A stretch of DNA of 64,000 bases from Galeruca laticollis (taxonomy: Eukaryota > Arthropoda > Insecta > Coleoptera > Chrysomelidae), in contig OY998177.1 of assembly GCA_963921935.1 (NCBI GenBank), forward strand, positions 8,025,754 to 8,089,753, given 5' to 3'. Both the position numbers and the translations under genes were made by a program. Position 1 is the first letter of the stretch; the number at the start of each line of letters is the position of its first letter. The notes under the pieces were generated by a model, which did not search any database, was not told where the DNA came from, and saw nothing but the letters and a program-made list of their open reading frames with translations. Positions 10,554 to 22,570 of this stretch are shown here, in pieces.

Positions 10554-11676
10554 CTACTTCAGTACGCATTTGAAGCCCGTGGCGATCATCTTCAGCTGGC
10601 AGATTATAGTTGTGTTCTTCATAACTTGCTCCTTAATTAGAGGCAAGTGATTTCCATCAAGAACAAAATTGTCATCTAATCCCAAGTTGTGGAGAACACA
10701 ACATGCTCTGATGAAATTGGCAATATCTTCATCTTTTCTAAGCTTTAGATGGTAAAGTTGCAGAAATTTTTGTTTGAGAATGCCAAAGCAATGCTCCACA
10801 ATATAGCGAGTATTTGCCAATCTTACCTTATAATTTTGCTTTATTCTAGTCTTTGTATGGGGTTAATAAGTGCCTTAAACAAGGGTATCCACTATCACCC
10901 AGAATATAGTTTTGGCATTTTTGTGGAAAGGTTTCAGAGAGTGGAGAACCTCGAAAAACCGTGCTGTCATGGACAGATCCAGGAAATCCAACTACAACAT
11001 CCCGTATGTGCCTTTGGTGATCACATACAATCTGTAACTAAAAAGGAAAATATATTCAGTAACTACATTGCAAATATTGAAACCAAATAAAAATATCAAA
11101 AAAGTATTATTGAGGAAACAAATACCTGCATTGAATAAAATCCTTTTAGGTTAATATATGAATCAGGGTCTTCCTGTGGTTTGTCGATTCTAATATAGCT
11201 TCCATCTATTGCACCTATGACTCTTGAAAATCCATTGGCTGAAAACTGTGGCCTTATATGCATTTGCTCTTTAGCTGTTGGCCAAGTTATGACATTAGGA
11301 GACAGATTGCTTGAAAAATAAATTGTTCTCTTCACAACCTTCCTCAATGTTCTGAGTTCAATGCCAAATCGGTCAGCAACATCTCTATTGAATGCTGACT
11401 CATGTCCAGCAAACCATAAAAATATTATAGTAAAGTCATAGGTAATCAATTTACCAAACTCACCACTTTGGTGAAAGAGATATTCTGACTGCTCTAGTCT
11501 TTCTGTTATTTTATTTGCAACTCGTCGACCTACTCGAAAGTTTTCAATGAACACTATTTCATTATACTGCGGTACAGTTACCTCTAAATAGTCCTCATTT
11601 TTTGTTTTAGCTCCTTAAATCTTCCGAATAACTCTTCGTCACTCGATGAAGAGCTTAGTTCATCATTTTGGGACAT
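10554..11676 (-). pseudogene. PIF/Harbinger DDE transposase, one intron, two frameshifts
   Basis: The minus-strand gene starts at ATG 11676 (MSQNDELSSSSSDEEL). Exon 1 runs to 11126 and includes RVIGAIDGSYIRIDKP, with the first catalytic Asp in AIDG. A 94-bp intron (11125-11032) has GT at the donor and TTACAG at the acceptor and is phase 0. Exon 2 from 11031 carries HDSTVFRGSPL, YILGDSGYP (second Asp) and RYIVEHCFGILK (Glu), then a helix-rich tail with CCVLHNLGLDD. A frameshift near 11610 and another near 10848 (after LLTPYKD) break the frame. The enzyme would cut and rejoin the element ends. Confidence 0.85.
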
Positions 11677-14342
11677 ATAAAAATAAAAATCTTACATTAA
11701 TACAAATAATGCTTAGTAAGAAGCACAAATCAATAAAGAGGTGCGAGAGAGTGAGACATACAAACTGCTTCTAGACTATCATATAAAAAAATATTTGTTC
11801 CTATTCATTTTGTATCTATAGTTAAGAGAGAACTTGTTGGCTTCAAACTATAAACATATTAGATATTTTCATCTTACCATTTTCCACGGAAACCTCCTTA
11901 TATCAAACACCAAAACAATACATAATAGATTCAAATCACCAAGTCCCAAATCAAACAAATATACATAGAAAAATTTCCACAAAATCAAAATATTAATTTA
12001 GGTTAGTTTGAAACAAAACAAAACCTTTCGAACTACTGTAATTCAAATAATGTAAATCAAAATTTCCTAAGAGTCCGCGGATTTTTCTCACTGTCAGAAA
12101 TAGGTTTCCAACTACAGTATTTTGCTCTGCGAACGCCTGATTGTTTGTCAGCAGTTAGGAATTTTCGTTATACGTACGCCAAAAGAAGAGTGCTCATGCG
12201 TCGGACAGTTTCTGACTGCTCTGCGAACAAAGCTAATGGAGGAAACTGTCATTAATTGTTACTACTTATTGAAAATCGTTCAAGTAAGTATTATAACACA
12301 ATCACAATGGAATTTAATTCAAGCGTTTAAAGTCTGACTATGCTCGAGTTTTATCCAGAATTTCTATTTTTACAGACTAATATGGAATGCGCTCTGGAAT
12401 ACTTTCTCTAATTTAAAAATTAATATGTCTCCTAAACCATTCATTTCATCGACTCCATTCAAAAGTATGTTTATGTTAGTATATGGGTTGCAGAATTAAA
12501 TTATCCTTGTTAAAATTGCGGATTGTTAACCATAGAACAAAAGTCGCCACTGGATTTCTGTGTAATACAGCACATATATATTCATAATTTATCACTAAAA
12601 TTTTATAGAATTACAATGTATGATTTTGAAATTATATCTAAACAAAAGTTTTTATTTCGAACGCATAGAGACCTATATATCCGAAACTAAGCCTCGTATC
12701 CTAAAAATTCATTTAGACATTATTTTGACCACTTCTACTTGCTTCCGAAATTTTGGCATCAAGTTCCTGGTCACCGTGTATAGAGATGAGATAATTTATT
12801 TGCATATTTGCAAGTTGAACATTCCGGTTTGTAAAACCAATGAACAACAGTTTCTTTCCTGGTTATATGCCGCAACTAATATTGAATTATATTAACCCAG
12901 AGAATGTCATGGTGGTCCTCTGCGGATCAACCATCCCATTTGGGTGTGCAGTCTACACCCTTCTGGTCAATCGAAATTTGGTATGAAAAACTATGAATTT
13001 GCACTGGTATTTTAAATTAAAATATATATTTTCACAATTTTTTTTCATATTGCCGCATATTTTCAGTAAATATTTGAGGAATGATTAGATACAAAGAACA
13101 AATTAACCCTAGAAATAAGAGATCCATCATCGTTTCTCATGTTCTCTCTTGAGACAAGACAGACCCCTCTTTTGGAGTAATATTCGTTGAATATTCTGGA
13201 GACGCGGTGACATAATTGCTCTCTATCATCATATAATTATCTCACATTCTATCTGGTATAATAACAGGATTTGCCGGTTGAATTGGAGCCGTGGCCGTAC
13301 CAACCGCTTATAATCTACATATGGATTTCTCATTTATCCTCTCTCCTGCTAACGAAATATGTGCCTAATCCTAATGTATATAGGATAAAATTCGATAGTT
13401 ATCTATCGTTGTACAATCTCGCGATAACATCGCATTTTTATGAGGGATGAAATTTTTTAGAAAATATATATAATAATGAATGATAGGAAAAATTAGAATT
13501 TGAGTTTTCAATACGAATCTTGGACACTCCCTGTTCCTATATAACACTATTTTATTCATAGAATATCTTGTTTTTAATTTTCAACCAATAGCTCTAATAC
13601 AGTTATCACTTTCAATTTTGACAAATACTGTTTCCCATACAATTAAGTCACGAACTCAGAGCTACAGATCGCGCAGAAAACATTCGTGGTAGTGAGTGTA
13701 TACTTCTGCTTGGTAATCTGAATTCATAATTCTGTTAGCTTCCAAGACTACAGTTACTACTTCTCAGGGAGAGTGATACTGCTCTAATCAATTATGTTGC
13801 GGAGCTATACTTCCCCTCACACACATTCACAAGCAATCAAACAGTACTACATCTATTATGTTGCCATCTCCATATCTGCAGCCCGATCATGTTTTTGAAA
13901 ATCCATTTTTCAGCTAGTTTTAGAGATGATCTAGCCAAAAATATTGTGAGAGTCATATATGTGAGAAAGTAACAAAAAATTGTATAACATTAGGATGGAT
14001 AATATTTTTAATTACGTATTTAATATTGAAGAAAGTGGAGCCCTAAAACATCGGTACATTTATCTCCTATTTTCATATTGTAAATCATTATGTATCTTAA
14101 ACTTGACTAACTAATAGTGAAAATATTGTCAAGACATTGTGAAGGCTAAGGTGGAATACAATCTCGTGACTTCAATGAGCCTTTCCCACTAGTCGTATGG
14201 CACTAATCAGTTATCACGAACGTAATATCTTTTGTTAGTACGAATTTCATGATCCAAATAATTGAATTGGGCTATTTTTTTTTCTCTAGGAGATTTGGTA
14301 CGAATTTCAGGTTAACAACCAAGTTCTCGACATACAAAATAT
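11677..14342. other. No gene recognised
   Basis: AT-rich sequence. At 12236 an ATG begins a 16-codon frame that ends in a good splice donor (GTAAGT at 12284-12289), in a less AT-rich patch at 12070-12250; this could be a first exon but nothing confirms it. The small open frames at 12122-12337, 12620-12895 and 13371-13559 look like chance. Confidence 0.4.
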
Positions 14343-14451
14343 GTTTTTTGCTATTTTAGCTTAACGTGCCTCGACAGCGCTGGTCATTGGTACAGAAAAA
14401 TAATTACAAATATTTACATGATATCAAATAACAACTATTACAATTTTTAAA

Positions 14452-15317
14452 TTAGATTTCATGATAGAGATGCGTAGCTTTGAGAAACTGTTCGACTTTT
14501 TTTATCTCGGTGAGGCAGTGGAGCATTTCCTTGAAGTTAGGCCTTAGGTCAAATCGTTTATATGTAGCGGTAAATTGTTTGCAGTCAGTAAGTAAGTGCT
14601 TAACGGTCAGTATAGTATTACAGCTATGGCAAACAGGACGATTTCCTGAAGACATCAGATGACCGTGTGTGAGTTTGGTGTGGCTGATTCGAATTCTTCT
14701 GATTATAGCGGCCTCTCTCCTTGTTAAAAAGCTAAGGGAAAGGGAGATGAATGGATATCGTGAAGTGCTATCGTACTGTTACGCCATAGATGTCGCCAAG
14801 ATTCTTGCGTGACGTTTTTGAAATGGAACTTGAGGTCGCTGGCGAGTTGGACTATGTGATTTGGATTGTTGCTAGAGGCAGCTTCTTTTGCGTGGCGATC
14901 CGCAGTTTCGTTACCAGCAATTCCAATGTGAGATGGTAGCCAGATGAGATAGACTGCTATATCATGAGCAACGAGAGTTTGATATATGTCATGTATATTC
15001 TGGACAATTGGGTGGTCAGTGAATATTGATTTAATTAATAAAATGGAGGAAAGGGAATCAGTGCATATTGCCATATTATTGTGGGGGAGGGAGATATATT
15101 TAAAAGCCTGAAGGATACTGTGAAGCTCACCTGTATGGACGCTACACACTGAAGGTAAAGTAGGGTAAGGAACCTATGAGTTCATGTTCAGAGGTAACTG
15201 CACAACCAACTCCGGAGTCAGTTTTGGAAGCATCTGTGTAAAGTGGTAAATCGTGAGATTTTTTTGTAGTAATTCAAGGAATGCTTTCTTTACAAGTGCA
15301 GTGGGTGACTATTGCTT
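14452..15317 (-). pseudogene. ORF2 3' part of I-type LINE: RNase H and zinc-finger tail
   Basis: Translation gives YTDASKTDSGVGC (first RNase H Asp), HTGELHSILQAF (Glu), AICTDSLSSI (Asp) and GIAGNETADRHAKEA (final Asp), all motifs of LINE RNase H at 15240-14860. After it comes a tail with CHSCNTILTVKHLLTDC, the Cys/His finger that ends many I-type ORF2 proteins. A small frameshift lies near 15150. It is the continuation of the ORF2 at 18175-20985, displaced by the insertion of the R1-type LINE. Confidence 0.85.
15303..15317. repeat. Target-site duplication, left copy, of nested R1-type LINE
   Basis: GGGTGACTATTGCTT matches GGGTTACTATTGCTT at 18175-18189 with one mismatch, flanking the inserted LINE. 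Confidence 0.85.
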
Positions 15318-15329
15318 CTGCGCCTTCGG

Positions 15330-17940
15330 CATGGGAATAAAAACACACCATTTGTGATAACAGGAGATTTTAACTCAAAGAACGAAGTCTGGGGGGCAGA
15401 GTAACAAACCGTAGGGGCAGAGAAGTCTTGTCCTGGTGCAATGCTACGAACTTAAATGTCATTAATGATGGACTTGTCCCCACGCTTGTTAGAGACACTG
15501 GGCAATCATACATCGATCTTACTGTGGTGTGTGACCGAATACAACGACAAGACCCTCAGTGGACGGTACTTGTGGATCCTGACGTGACGGAGCACAGGAT
15601 TATTTTAACCGAACTCTCAACCGTGAAGCCTGTAGTCAAGAAAAGGAAAACAAGGTTTGGTGAACCGAATAAAGAATTACTAGTTCACATGTTTAGAAAA
15701 AAGACCAGAGATATGCTGGATTCTACGAGTGTTTCTGATCTGGTGAGTCGCATCCGCAAGGCTTACCAAGAATGCACACCGAGGGTTTGCTGCAATGAGG
15801 ACTATCGCTTGCCTTACTGGTGAAACGAGTCAATACAAGAGGCCATCTCAGATGTTCATCATAAGAGGCGTCTCTTTCAGAGAATAAAAAATGATCCAAA
15901 CCGGCGTGAAGAAAAATATAGAGAATATAAGACTGCAAAAAATCTGCTAAAGACTGAAATCAAAACATTGAAAAGGCGAGCTTGGCAAAACCTTTGCAAT
16001 GACCTCGAAGACGACATATTTGGCCAGGGATTCCAAATAACAAGAGCTCAATTGCAAAAAATGCCGGCTCGTGTTGAAATGTCAAGAGAGGGAAGGGAGA
16101 GACATTTTAAGAAGAGTTGTTTGTCACCAACTGCCCAAATAGAAAACAGCGACAAAAAGAACTAACTGTGATACAAGACTGTGATATGCTCAAACACCAG
16201 GAAATATTGGATGCCTGTGATAGTATCAAGGTTGGCAAAGCCCCAGGCCCAGATAATATACCATCTGTGATAATAAAAGCTGTGATTAATGGTAATGTCC
16301 AATTTTTTGTAAATTTTTATAATTCGTTTTTAACCAGGCAGTGTTTTCCAGGAGAATGGAAAAGAACCAAGCTATCGCTTATCGAGAAACCAAGAAAGTC
16401 ACCTGACGACCCTGCAAAATATCGCTCAATTTGCTTAATAGATGAAATTGGAAAAGTCTACGAAAGACTCTTAAATACCCGGTTGATTGCGGAATTGCAA
16501 AACAAAATTAATGGCTTCCACGAAAACCAATTTGGATTCCGTAAAGGACGGTCTACTTCACATGCAATGGAAAAGATTCAAGACATGGTAGCAGCAAACA
16601 AAGGAAAACATTGTGCATTAATCTTGGTGGATGTTAAAAATGCGTTTAACACCGCATCCTGGACAGTCATCAGCGGCCAGCTTAACAGAATAGGCGTGAG
16701 TGCATACCTTAAGAACATTTTAAATTCCTACATGGATGAAAGAGTAATTATCCTGAAGAGGGACCTTGAAAGACAAGTTTTTGGTGGTGTTCCACAGGGC
16801 TCGGTTGTCGGCCCTAGTATGTGGAATATTCTATATAACGAAGTGATGAACCTTCCAACGCCAAATGGAGTAGTAATATTGTGCTATGCCGACGATCTAG
16901 CGGTATTCGTAGCTTCTCGGACCTCCAACCAAATGATTGATAAGGCAAACCATACTCTTGATCTTGTATTTCAGTGGATGACTCAACATCATCTAGAGAT
17001 TGCTCCTGAAAAAACCGAAGCTATTCTTCTTAGCTACAAAAGAAAGACCGATGCGATAAAATTTAAAATGCAGAGCCAAGAAATAAAACCCCAGGGAACA
17101 GTCAAATATTTGGGATTCCACCTAGACCGAAGGCTAAATATGACAAACCACATCCGAGAAACCTGTCTGAAGGCTGAGAAAACAATAAAGGCTCTAAATT
17201 GTCTTTTACCAAATATAGGAGGACCAACAGCACCGAAGCGGCGAATTCTGGCGATGGTGTGTCAAAGTGTAATCTTATATGGTGCGCCAATTTGGGCCCT
17301 TAAGACATATTTAGAAGTCAATAAAATGAGACTTATGAAGACACAGCGAAGCATTGCGCTTAGAGTCTGTTCTGCTTACTGCACCGTTTCAGGTGCATCT
17401 GCAATGGTTATTGCTGGTCTCATTCCGCTGCACCTTTTGGCGGAAGAGAGGAGGAGAATATTCCACATGGCTGGTGTAGCTTCTGTTATCCAGAAACAGA
17501 TAGAGAGGGAGATGACTCTGCAGCAATGGCAGGAAGAGTGGCAGAGCGGCCCTGAAACTTGGACCAGACGCCTTATCCGGAATATTCGACCTTGGCACAA
17601 TAGAAAATGGGGGACAGTATCCTACCATCTTACTCAGTTCCTCTCAGGCCACAGTACTTTCGGCACTTTTACTTTTAAAATTAAAAAAAAGAGAGACGAA
17701 AGTTGCATATTCTGCGGGGCAGCTGTAGATGACCCAAATCACACTGTCTTCGAATGTCCTCAATGGGCAGAGAAGCGCCAAGAACTGTGCTCAGATTTAG
17801 GGGAAATAAGTGCAAGCAACGTCATTGACAATATGCTTAAATGTGAAAATGGGTGGAATAAGGTAACAGATTTCATAACCTATGTGATAAGCGCAAAAGA
17901 GAAAGTTGAGTTACGAGCCCAGGAAAATGCAGAATATTAG
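15330..17940 (+). pseudogene. R1-type LINE ORF2: endonuclease end, reverse transcriptase, CCHC tail
   Basis: The endonuclease remnant shows FVITGDFNSKN and SYIDLTVVCD. The reverse transcriptase has KAPGPDNIPS, LIEKPRKSP, ENQFGFRKGRST, LILVDVKNAFN, GGVPQGSVVGP and CYADDLAVF, the whole set of RT motifs with the YADD active site. The C-terminus holds CIFCGAAVDDPNHTVFEC, a CCHC finger. Lesions: 5' truncation, a TGA at 15821-15823 (tgg to tga likely) and a one-base frameshift near 16110. From 16117 to 17940 the frame is open for 607 codons. The order of domains and the CCHC tail fit the R1 clade, which lacks RNase H. Confidence 0.88.
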
Positions 17941-18126
17941 GCAATATTCCTTTCTTTCTTGAGGAGATGTCCTAACGGCGGGTCCAAGAAGGAAAGTGGA
18001 AGTTCTTAAGTTCTTAAAAGAGGAAAGGGTTTTAGTGGGTCGGGGGTCTCCCCATCCCCACACTCCCCCAAGCGCCGAAACACCAATGCCTGGGGGGTCT
18101 GCTAGCAGATTTCCTAAACCTCTTTG

Positions 18127-18174
<48 letters not shown>
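18127..18174 (+). repeat. Poly(A) tail of nested LINE, 48 A
   Basis: An uninterrupted run of 48 A directly before the right target-site duplication. Confidence 0.95.
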
Positions 18175-18177
<3 letters not shown>

Positions 18178-18189
18178 TTACTATTGCTT
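18175..18189. repeat. Target-site duplication, right copy, of nested R1-type LINE
   Basis: GGGTTACTATTGCTT, pairing with 15303-15317. The copy also marks where the host ORF2 was cut. Confidence 0.85.
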
Positions 18190-20985
18190 ATAAAAAATGG
18201 TGATTGAGGTATCGATTATAGGAATAATTTTGGTCCAAGGAGGAGAAGGTAATGGGAGTGGGGATGTCAGAGATAGGTCAGTATCATTGAGTAAAGGAGT
18301 GAGCAACTGGGGAAGAGATTTAATAATTGTTCGAGGGATAGTATTGAGATTAGTCGTTGAAGTGAAGAGAGAGTGAACAGGATTGGAAGGATTGGAGGAT
18401 ACTGAGGCAGCATATGTAAGGAGTGGGGATTGTCGTCTTAAGGGGGGGGCCGATTTGTTAGCTTCAATATGGAGACTATCAGCAGGGCTAGAGCGGAAGG
18501 CACCAAGGCAGAGGCGGAGAGCGGTATTATGAGCAGAGTTCAGCAAATCTGTTACAGATTTGGCGGCTGACATGTAAATAAAACAACCATAGTCAAGCTT
18601 CGAACGGATGAGAGCTCTGTAAACTCTTAATAATACGATTTCGTCGGAACCCCAGTGAAAGTGACTGAGCCTTTTAATTATGCTTAATCTCTTTAGACAG
18701 ATGCCTTTGAGTTCATGGATATGGTGTTTCCAGTTAAGTCTAGAGTCGAAGGTTATCCGAGAATTTTACATTGATTTACAGTGGGTAAGGGTGAATTATT
18801 AAAGAAAATGTGAGGTAGAGTAGAAGATGTTCTTCATGAAAACTTCATTAGTTTGGATTTACTTTGAAATAAGAATAATCCCAGGTAAGAAGATCTATCC
18901 TGTAGAAGGTATACTCCGGTTTGAAGGAGTTTGCAAGTGGATGAGATCGATTTACTATGACAATAAACAATTAGGTCATCAGCATATTGGACATATTTTA
19001 TGGGAGCAGGAAACTTGCAACAGAGCTCGTTTATCGTGAGGATGAATTGAGTAGAACTTAATACTGATCCTTGAGGGACGCCAGCAAATTGTGGGTGAGG
19101 CAAGGAGAGTTTGCCATTAGCGAAAACCCTGAAGGTTCTACAAGTTAGAAAATTATGAATGAACGATAGAAAAATGCCATGAAGATTATATTGGGGAGTT
19201 TTATTTAGTATTGCTGTTCTAGATATCGAGTCAAAGGTACCTTCAATAACAAAGATGGTTGCAACGACGTCCTGGTGATTGTTTATTGCTGAAGAGATAT
19301 GTGTTTGGAGAAGAACAAGGCTATCGCGAGTGGATCGATGACGCCGGAAGCCGTATTGGGCATTAGGAATGATTTTGTACTTTTCAAGAAACCAAAGTAG
19401 TCTTCTATTAATCATTTTCTCCATTAGTTTGCAGGTAGTGCAAGTGAGTGAAATCGGTCGGAAGGAATTGGGCGATAAGGTGGAGTGCTCCGCTTTTTAT
19501 TGAAATAATTATGGATTTGCGCCACGCGTCAGGGAACTGATTAGTACTCCAGATTAGGTTATAGATTTCGAGAAGCTTAGAGAGAGATGGATTGAATAGT
19601 TTTTTGAGAAAGATGTAAGGAATATTTTCAGGGCCGGCGGCATAATTTCTACAAGTAAACAAGGCAGATTTAAGTTCATTTAGGCTGAAAGGGGCGTTGA
19701 CGGAAGCAACGTCATGAGGGTTTGACTGAAAAGTGGAGGAAGGCTGAATATGAGAAATGTGATAAACAGAATTAGGGTTACGGTTATTAAATTTGTCAAC
19801 AAAATTTTGTGCGAGTGAACCAGCGATTGTTTGGTTGTCGGAGATAACAGTGTCATTCAATATTAAGGAGGGAATTTAACTAATGGTTTTCTTGCCTTGA
19901 ATTTGTGAAATTTTTTTCCAGACTTGACTGGGATTTGTATTATTTTTCAGCGAAGAGGTATACCTTTGCCATGAGGATTTTTTGCTTTGCTTGACTACGA
20001 ATTTAGCTTTAGCTTTGAGCTGTTTGTGTAGGAGTAGGTTTTCTGGTGTTCTATTTCGTCTAAACCTGTTAAGAGCATGTTTGGACTCTCGGATGGCATT
20101 TTCGCAAGCTGAATTCCACCAAGGCACAGTTTTTTGTGCAGAGGAAGTGACTGATTTACCGATGTGAGTCTCTGCAGCGGTAAGTATGTTGTCAGTAAAC
20201 ATTTTTAGAGTGTCATTTATGTTTGCAGAAATAGCTAAAGAGGATGAATAACTTTGGGAGACAGAAGTAAACTCAGACCAATTTGCGTTTTTTTAGTGCC
20301 AGAAGCTTCTAGTTATAGTTTCCCTATTATAATGATTGGATATAATGATAGGAGAATGGTTGCTATCATGAAGGTCATCTGAAACTTGCCAGGAAAGGGA
20401 AAGTGCAGTTTTAGGGTCACATAAGCTGAGGTCAAGGGCACAAAAGGAGCCGGAGGAAATGTTGAAGTGAGTGTTGAGTCCAGTATTCAACAAGCAGGTT
20501 CCGGAGGAGTTTATGACGTTTTCTATAACTTTGCCTCTAGTGCAACCACCAGTTGAGCCCCACATGGTGCGATGTGCATTAAAGTCACCAACAAGGATGT
20601 ATGGGTGGAGGAGCTTAAATACTAGGTCGGTTAAGTCTTCTTCATTGAGGGGGTGATCAGGTGAAATGTTAATACTGCAAATGGTAAGCTCATTGAGGCA
20701 CCAAGTAGTTACAGCAATTGCCTCTAGATTTGAGGTTAGTGGGAGATGAGTTGAGTATACATCGCCAGATACAAATATTGAAGTACCACCACTGGCTCTC
20801 ATACAGTTGGTACGGATGTAATGATATCCTTCAAAGTTTTTAAGCTTGCATTGTTGGTCAATTTTGAAGTTGGTTTCCTGGAGGCAGAGAAAGTCAGGGG
20901 TATGGAGAGATACGATTTTCTGAATTCTTTCTAAGCGAGGATAAAAGCCATCGCAGTTCCATTGAATTAGAGAGAATGGTACCAA
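18175..20985 (-). pseudogene. ORF2 5' part of I-type LINE: endonuclease and reverse transcriptase
   Basis: Starts at ATG 20985 with an APE-type endonuclease: LIQWNCDGFYPRLERI, PDFLCLQETNF, ILVGDFNAHRTMWG and a final SNHSPIII. The linker and RT follow: NRFRRNRTPE, PQGSVLSSTQF, YVQYADDLIVYC (active site) and a thumb ending at LRLCLGAFRSSPADSL. In-frame TAA codons at 20293 and 19876, a frameshift near 19490 and another break near 18834 disable it. At 18180 the frame is interrupted by the nested LINE; the RNase H part is at 14452-15317. Role: target nicking and cDNA synthesis. Confidence 0.88.
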
Positions 20986-21006
20986 TTAAAGGGGGAGAGA
21001 GGTTGA

Positions 21007-22371
21007 TTACTGAGATAGTGTAGAGGAGTCAGTGGTGGTACCGTCATCAGAAAAAGGATCGTCAGTAAGATTGTTTTGGTCAGGGTGAAGTTTAAATTTA
21101 ATTTTATTGGTCAGACGTGTAATGCGATTTTTCAAAGATCTTTTGTTGATATTAGAATAAATTAAGGGTAAATCTTTCAGTAGGGAAGCAGTGTCGGAGA
21201 TACATTTATTGGCTTCGGGTAGAGGGTCGTTGACGCGGAAAGTATTTCCGAGGAACGCAATAAGTTTAATGCTATTAAGGAAGAAGGATTTAGGAGACTC
21301 TTCAAAAAGTTTATGTTTGATAGAACGTGATTCGGAGCTTATATTGTGACAATCATCTTCTGTCAGTAAGGATTTTTTGGATCTTTTTTTTGCAGATTTT
21401 TTTGAATTCGAATTTAGGAATTCTGGTGGAGGCATTGGATTGGGATTAGCGAGAGGAGTATTGAAAGGTGATATAGACTGCGGAGAGTCACGAGTGCTAT
21501 TAGTAGATTGGGGTCGTTTTTCGGCAGGTACAGGGGAGGAGGGAGCGAGTGGCACTTGAGAAGGTAATTCGGGATTGTCTGAAAAGGTATCAGTAGTAGC
21601 TGAGTCAGCTGAAGTGGAGAGTTCAAGATTGACGGAAGTATTTAATAGGGGGGTAAGGTCGTGGGAAGTGTTGGGACATGATTCAGCGGTATGTCCAGCC
21701 TGCTTGCAAAGAAAGCATTCATGTTTATCAGTAGAAATTAATATTCTGTGTGATGTATTTTCATGCGTAATGAGAATCGAAGTTTGCAGTGAAAAATCGT
21801 TACTGGTGGTCAGAATGTATGTTACACGGCGGAAGCTCAAGACATGTGCGTATTCGTCATCAGGCGAGCCACATTTGACGTATGAAATAGTGGGGGTAGG
21901 TGTTAATCCTTGGTCATACAGGGCTTTTTCGATAACAGAATTTGGAATGGAAGGACTGACATTGGAAATAAGGATTCTTTTGGTGGGGGAAATAAGCTGA
22001 CGAATAGGAATGACATTGGAAGTAACTAAGAGGTTTTGATTCGATTTTAGAAGGTCGTCGACTTGAGTGGTAAATGATAAATAAATACATATGCGGCCAT
22101 GAGGGATTCTGGAATCGAAATGTACGTTTTTGAAAGAGACAATGTTACCTATTGCTTTGATATAATCGAATAGTACAGTGTTGGGGATATAAGGCATAAT
22201 TATGGCTTGATCTCGAGATGGTACCGGGGGAGGAGTTAGTCTTGCGGAAGTAGCCGCGGCATAAGTTATGGGTGTTGAATGGGTATTTGTGTTAATTGAG
22301 ATAGATTGTTTGGTGGGGCTTGAAGGAATGGTGGTATTTGAGAGCAGTGGTCGTGAAGGGGGGTTTGACAT
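21007..22371 (-). CDS. ORF1 (Gag-like RNA-binding protein) of I-type LINE
   Basis: 454 residues from ATG 22371 (MSNPPSRPLLSN). The frame is open upstream to 22560, but this Met is preferred because the upstream residues look like untranslated leader. It has a Ser/Thr/Pro-rich N-terminus, a likely RNA-recognition-like region (ILISNVSPSIPNSVIEKALY), then one CCHC knuckle CFLCKQAGHTAESC with C-x2-C-x4-H-x4-C spacing. A Pro/Ser-rich linker and a Lys-rich patch (KKSAKKRSKKS) follow. It would coat the LINE RNA. The frame is intact although ORF2 just downstream (22 bases away) is broken. Confidence 0.85.
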   Translation of the reverse strand: MSNPPSRPLLSNTTIPSSPTKQSISINTNTHSTPITYAAATSARLTPPPVPSRDQAIIMPYIPNTVLFDYIKAIGNIVSFKNVHFDSRIPHGRICIYLSFTTQVDDLLKSNQNLLVTSNVIPIRQLISPTKRILISNVSPSIPNSVIEKALYDQGLTPTPTISYVKCGSPDDEYAHVLSFRRVTYILTTSNDFSLQTSILITHENTSHRILISTDKHECFLCKQAGHTAESCPNTSHDLTPLLNTSVNLELSTSADSATTDTFSDNPELPSQVPLAPSSPVPAEKRPQSTNSTRDSPQSISPFNTPLANPNPMPPPEFLNSNSKKSAKKRSKKSLLTEDDCHNISSESRSIKHKLFEESPKSFFLNSIKLIAFLGNTFRVNDPLPEANKCISDTASLLKDLPLIYSNINKRSLKNRITRLTNKIKFKLHPDQNNLTDDPFSDDGTTTDSSTLSQ

Positions 22372-22570
22372 ATTGATGTGATCCTGGATACCAAAATCAC
22401 AATCAATAGCTTGAAATAGAAAAATATAAGTAAATCTCAGCTCAGAATACAGTCTGTAACTCAGTGACTGGCCTATTAATTCCCAACACAAATAAGTAAA
22501 TTTGAAGGAATATTCACCAATTTTGCAGAGAAACAGCACTTTTACAAGTTTTATTGTCACATTTTAATGA

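Larger units (their letters stand above)
9380..11676. mobile_element. PIF/Harbinger DNA transposon with convergent Myb-like and transposase genes
   Basis: Two genes face each other: a Myb/SANT-like protein gene on + (9380-10169) and a DDE transposase gene on - (11676-10554). This two-gene arrangement is the hallmark of Harbinger elements, in which the Myb-like partner helps transposase enter the nucleus and bind the ends. Both genes are broken. I could not find terminal inverted repeats or a 3-bp target duplication, so the outer limits are those of the genes only. Confidence 0.75.
15318..18174 (+). mobile_element. R1-type LINE, 5'-truncated, inserted in the I-type LINE
   Basis: Begins abruptly inside the endonuclease (VITGDFNSKN) and runs through RT and a CCHC finger to a 3' UTR (17941-18126) and 48 A (18127-18174). 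A 15-bp target duplication with one mismatch brackets it, and the interrupted ORF2 of the host LINE resumes on the other side. This is a standard target-primed insertion. The preserved poly(A) suggests it is much younger than its host. Confidence 0.92.
14343..22570 (-). mobile_element. I-type LINE (non-LTR retrotransposon), split by a nested R1-type LINE
   Basis: Minus-strand order: ORF1 (22371-21007) with a CCHC knuckle; ORF2 with endonuclease, reverse transcriptase and thumb (20985-18175); then, beyond the nested element at 15318-18174, the RNase H domain and zinc-finger tail (15317-14452). The 3' end near 14343 reads AGCGCTGTCGAGGCACGTTA followed by A-rich sequence. Presence of RNase H after RT with a CCHC-bearing ORF1 points to the I group rather than Jockey. 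The exact 5' end is not defined; the 5' leader may reach about 22570 or slightly further. Confidence 0.85.

Noticed and set aside
9240..12060. Terminal inverted repeats for the Harbinger element
   Set aside because: No convincing matching ends were found by eye on the two sides of the gene pair.
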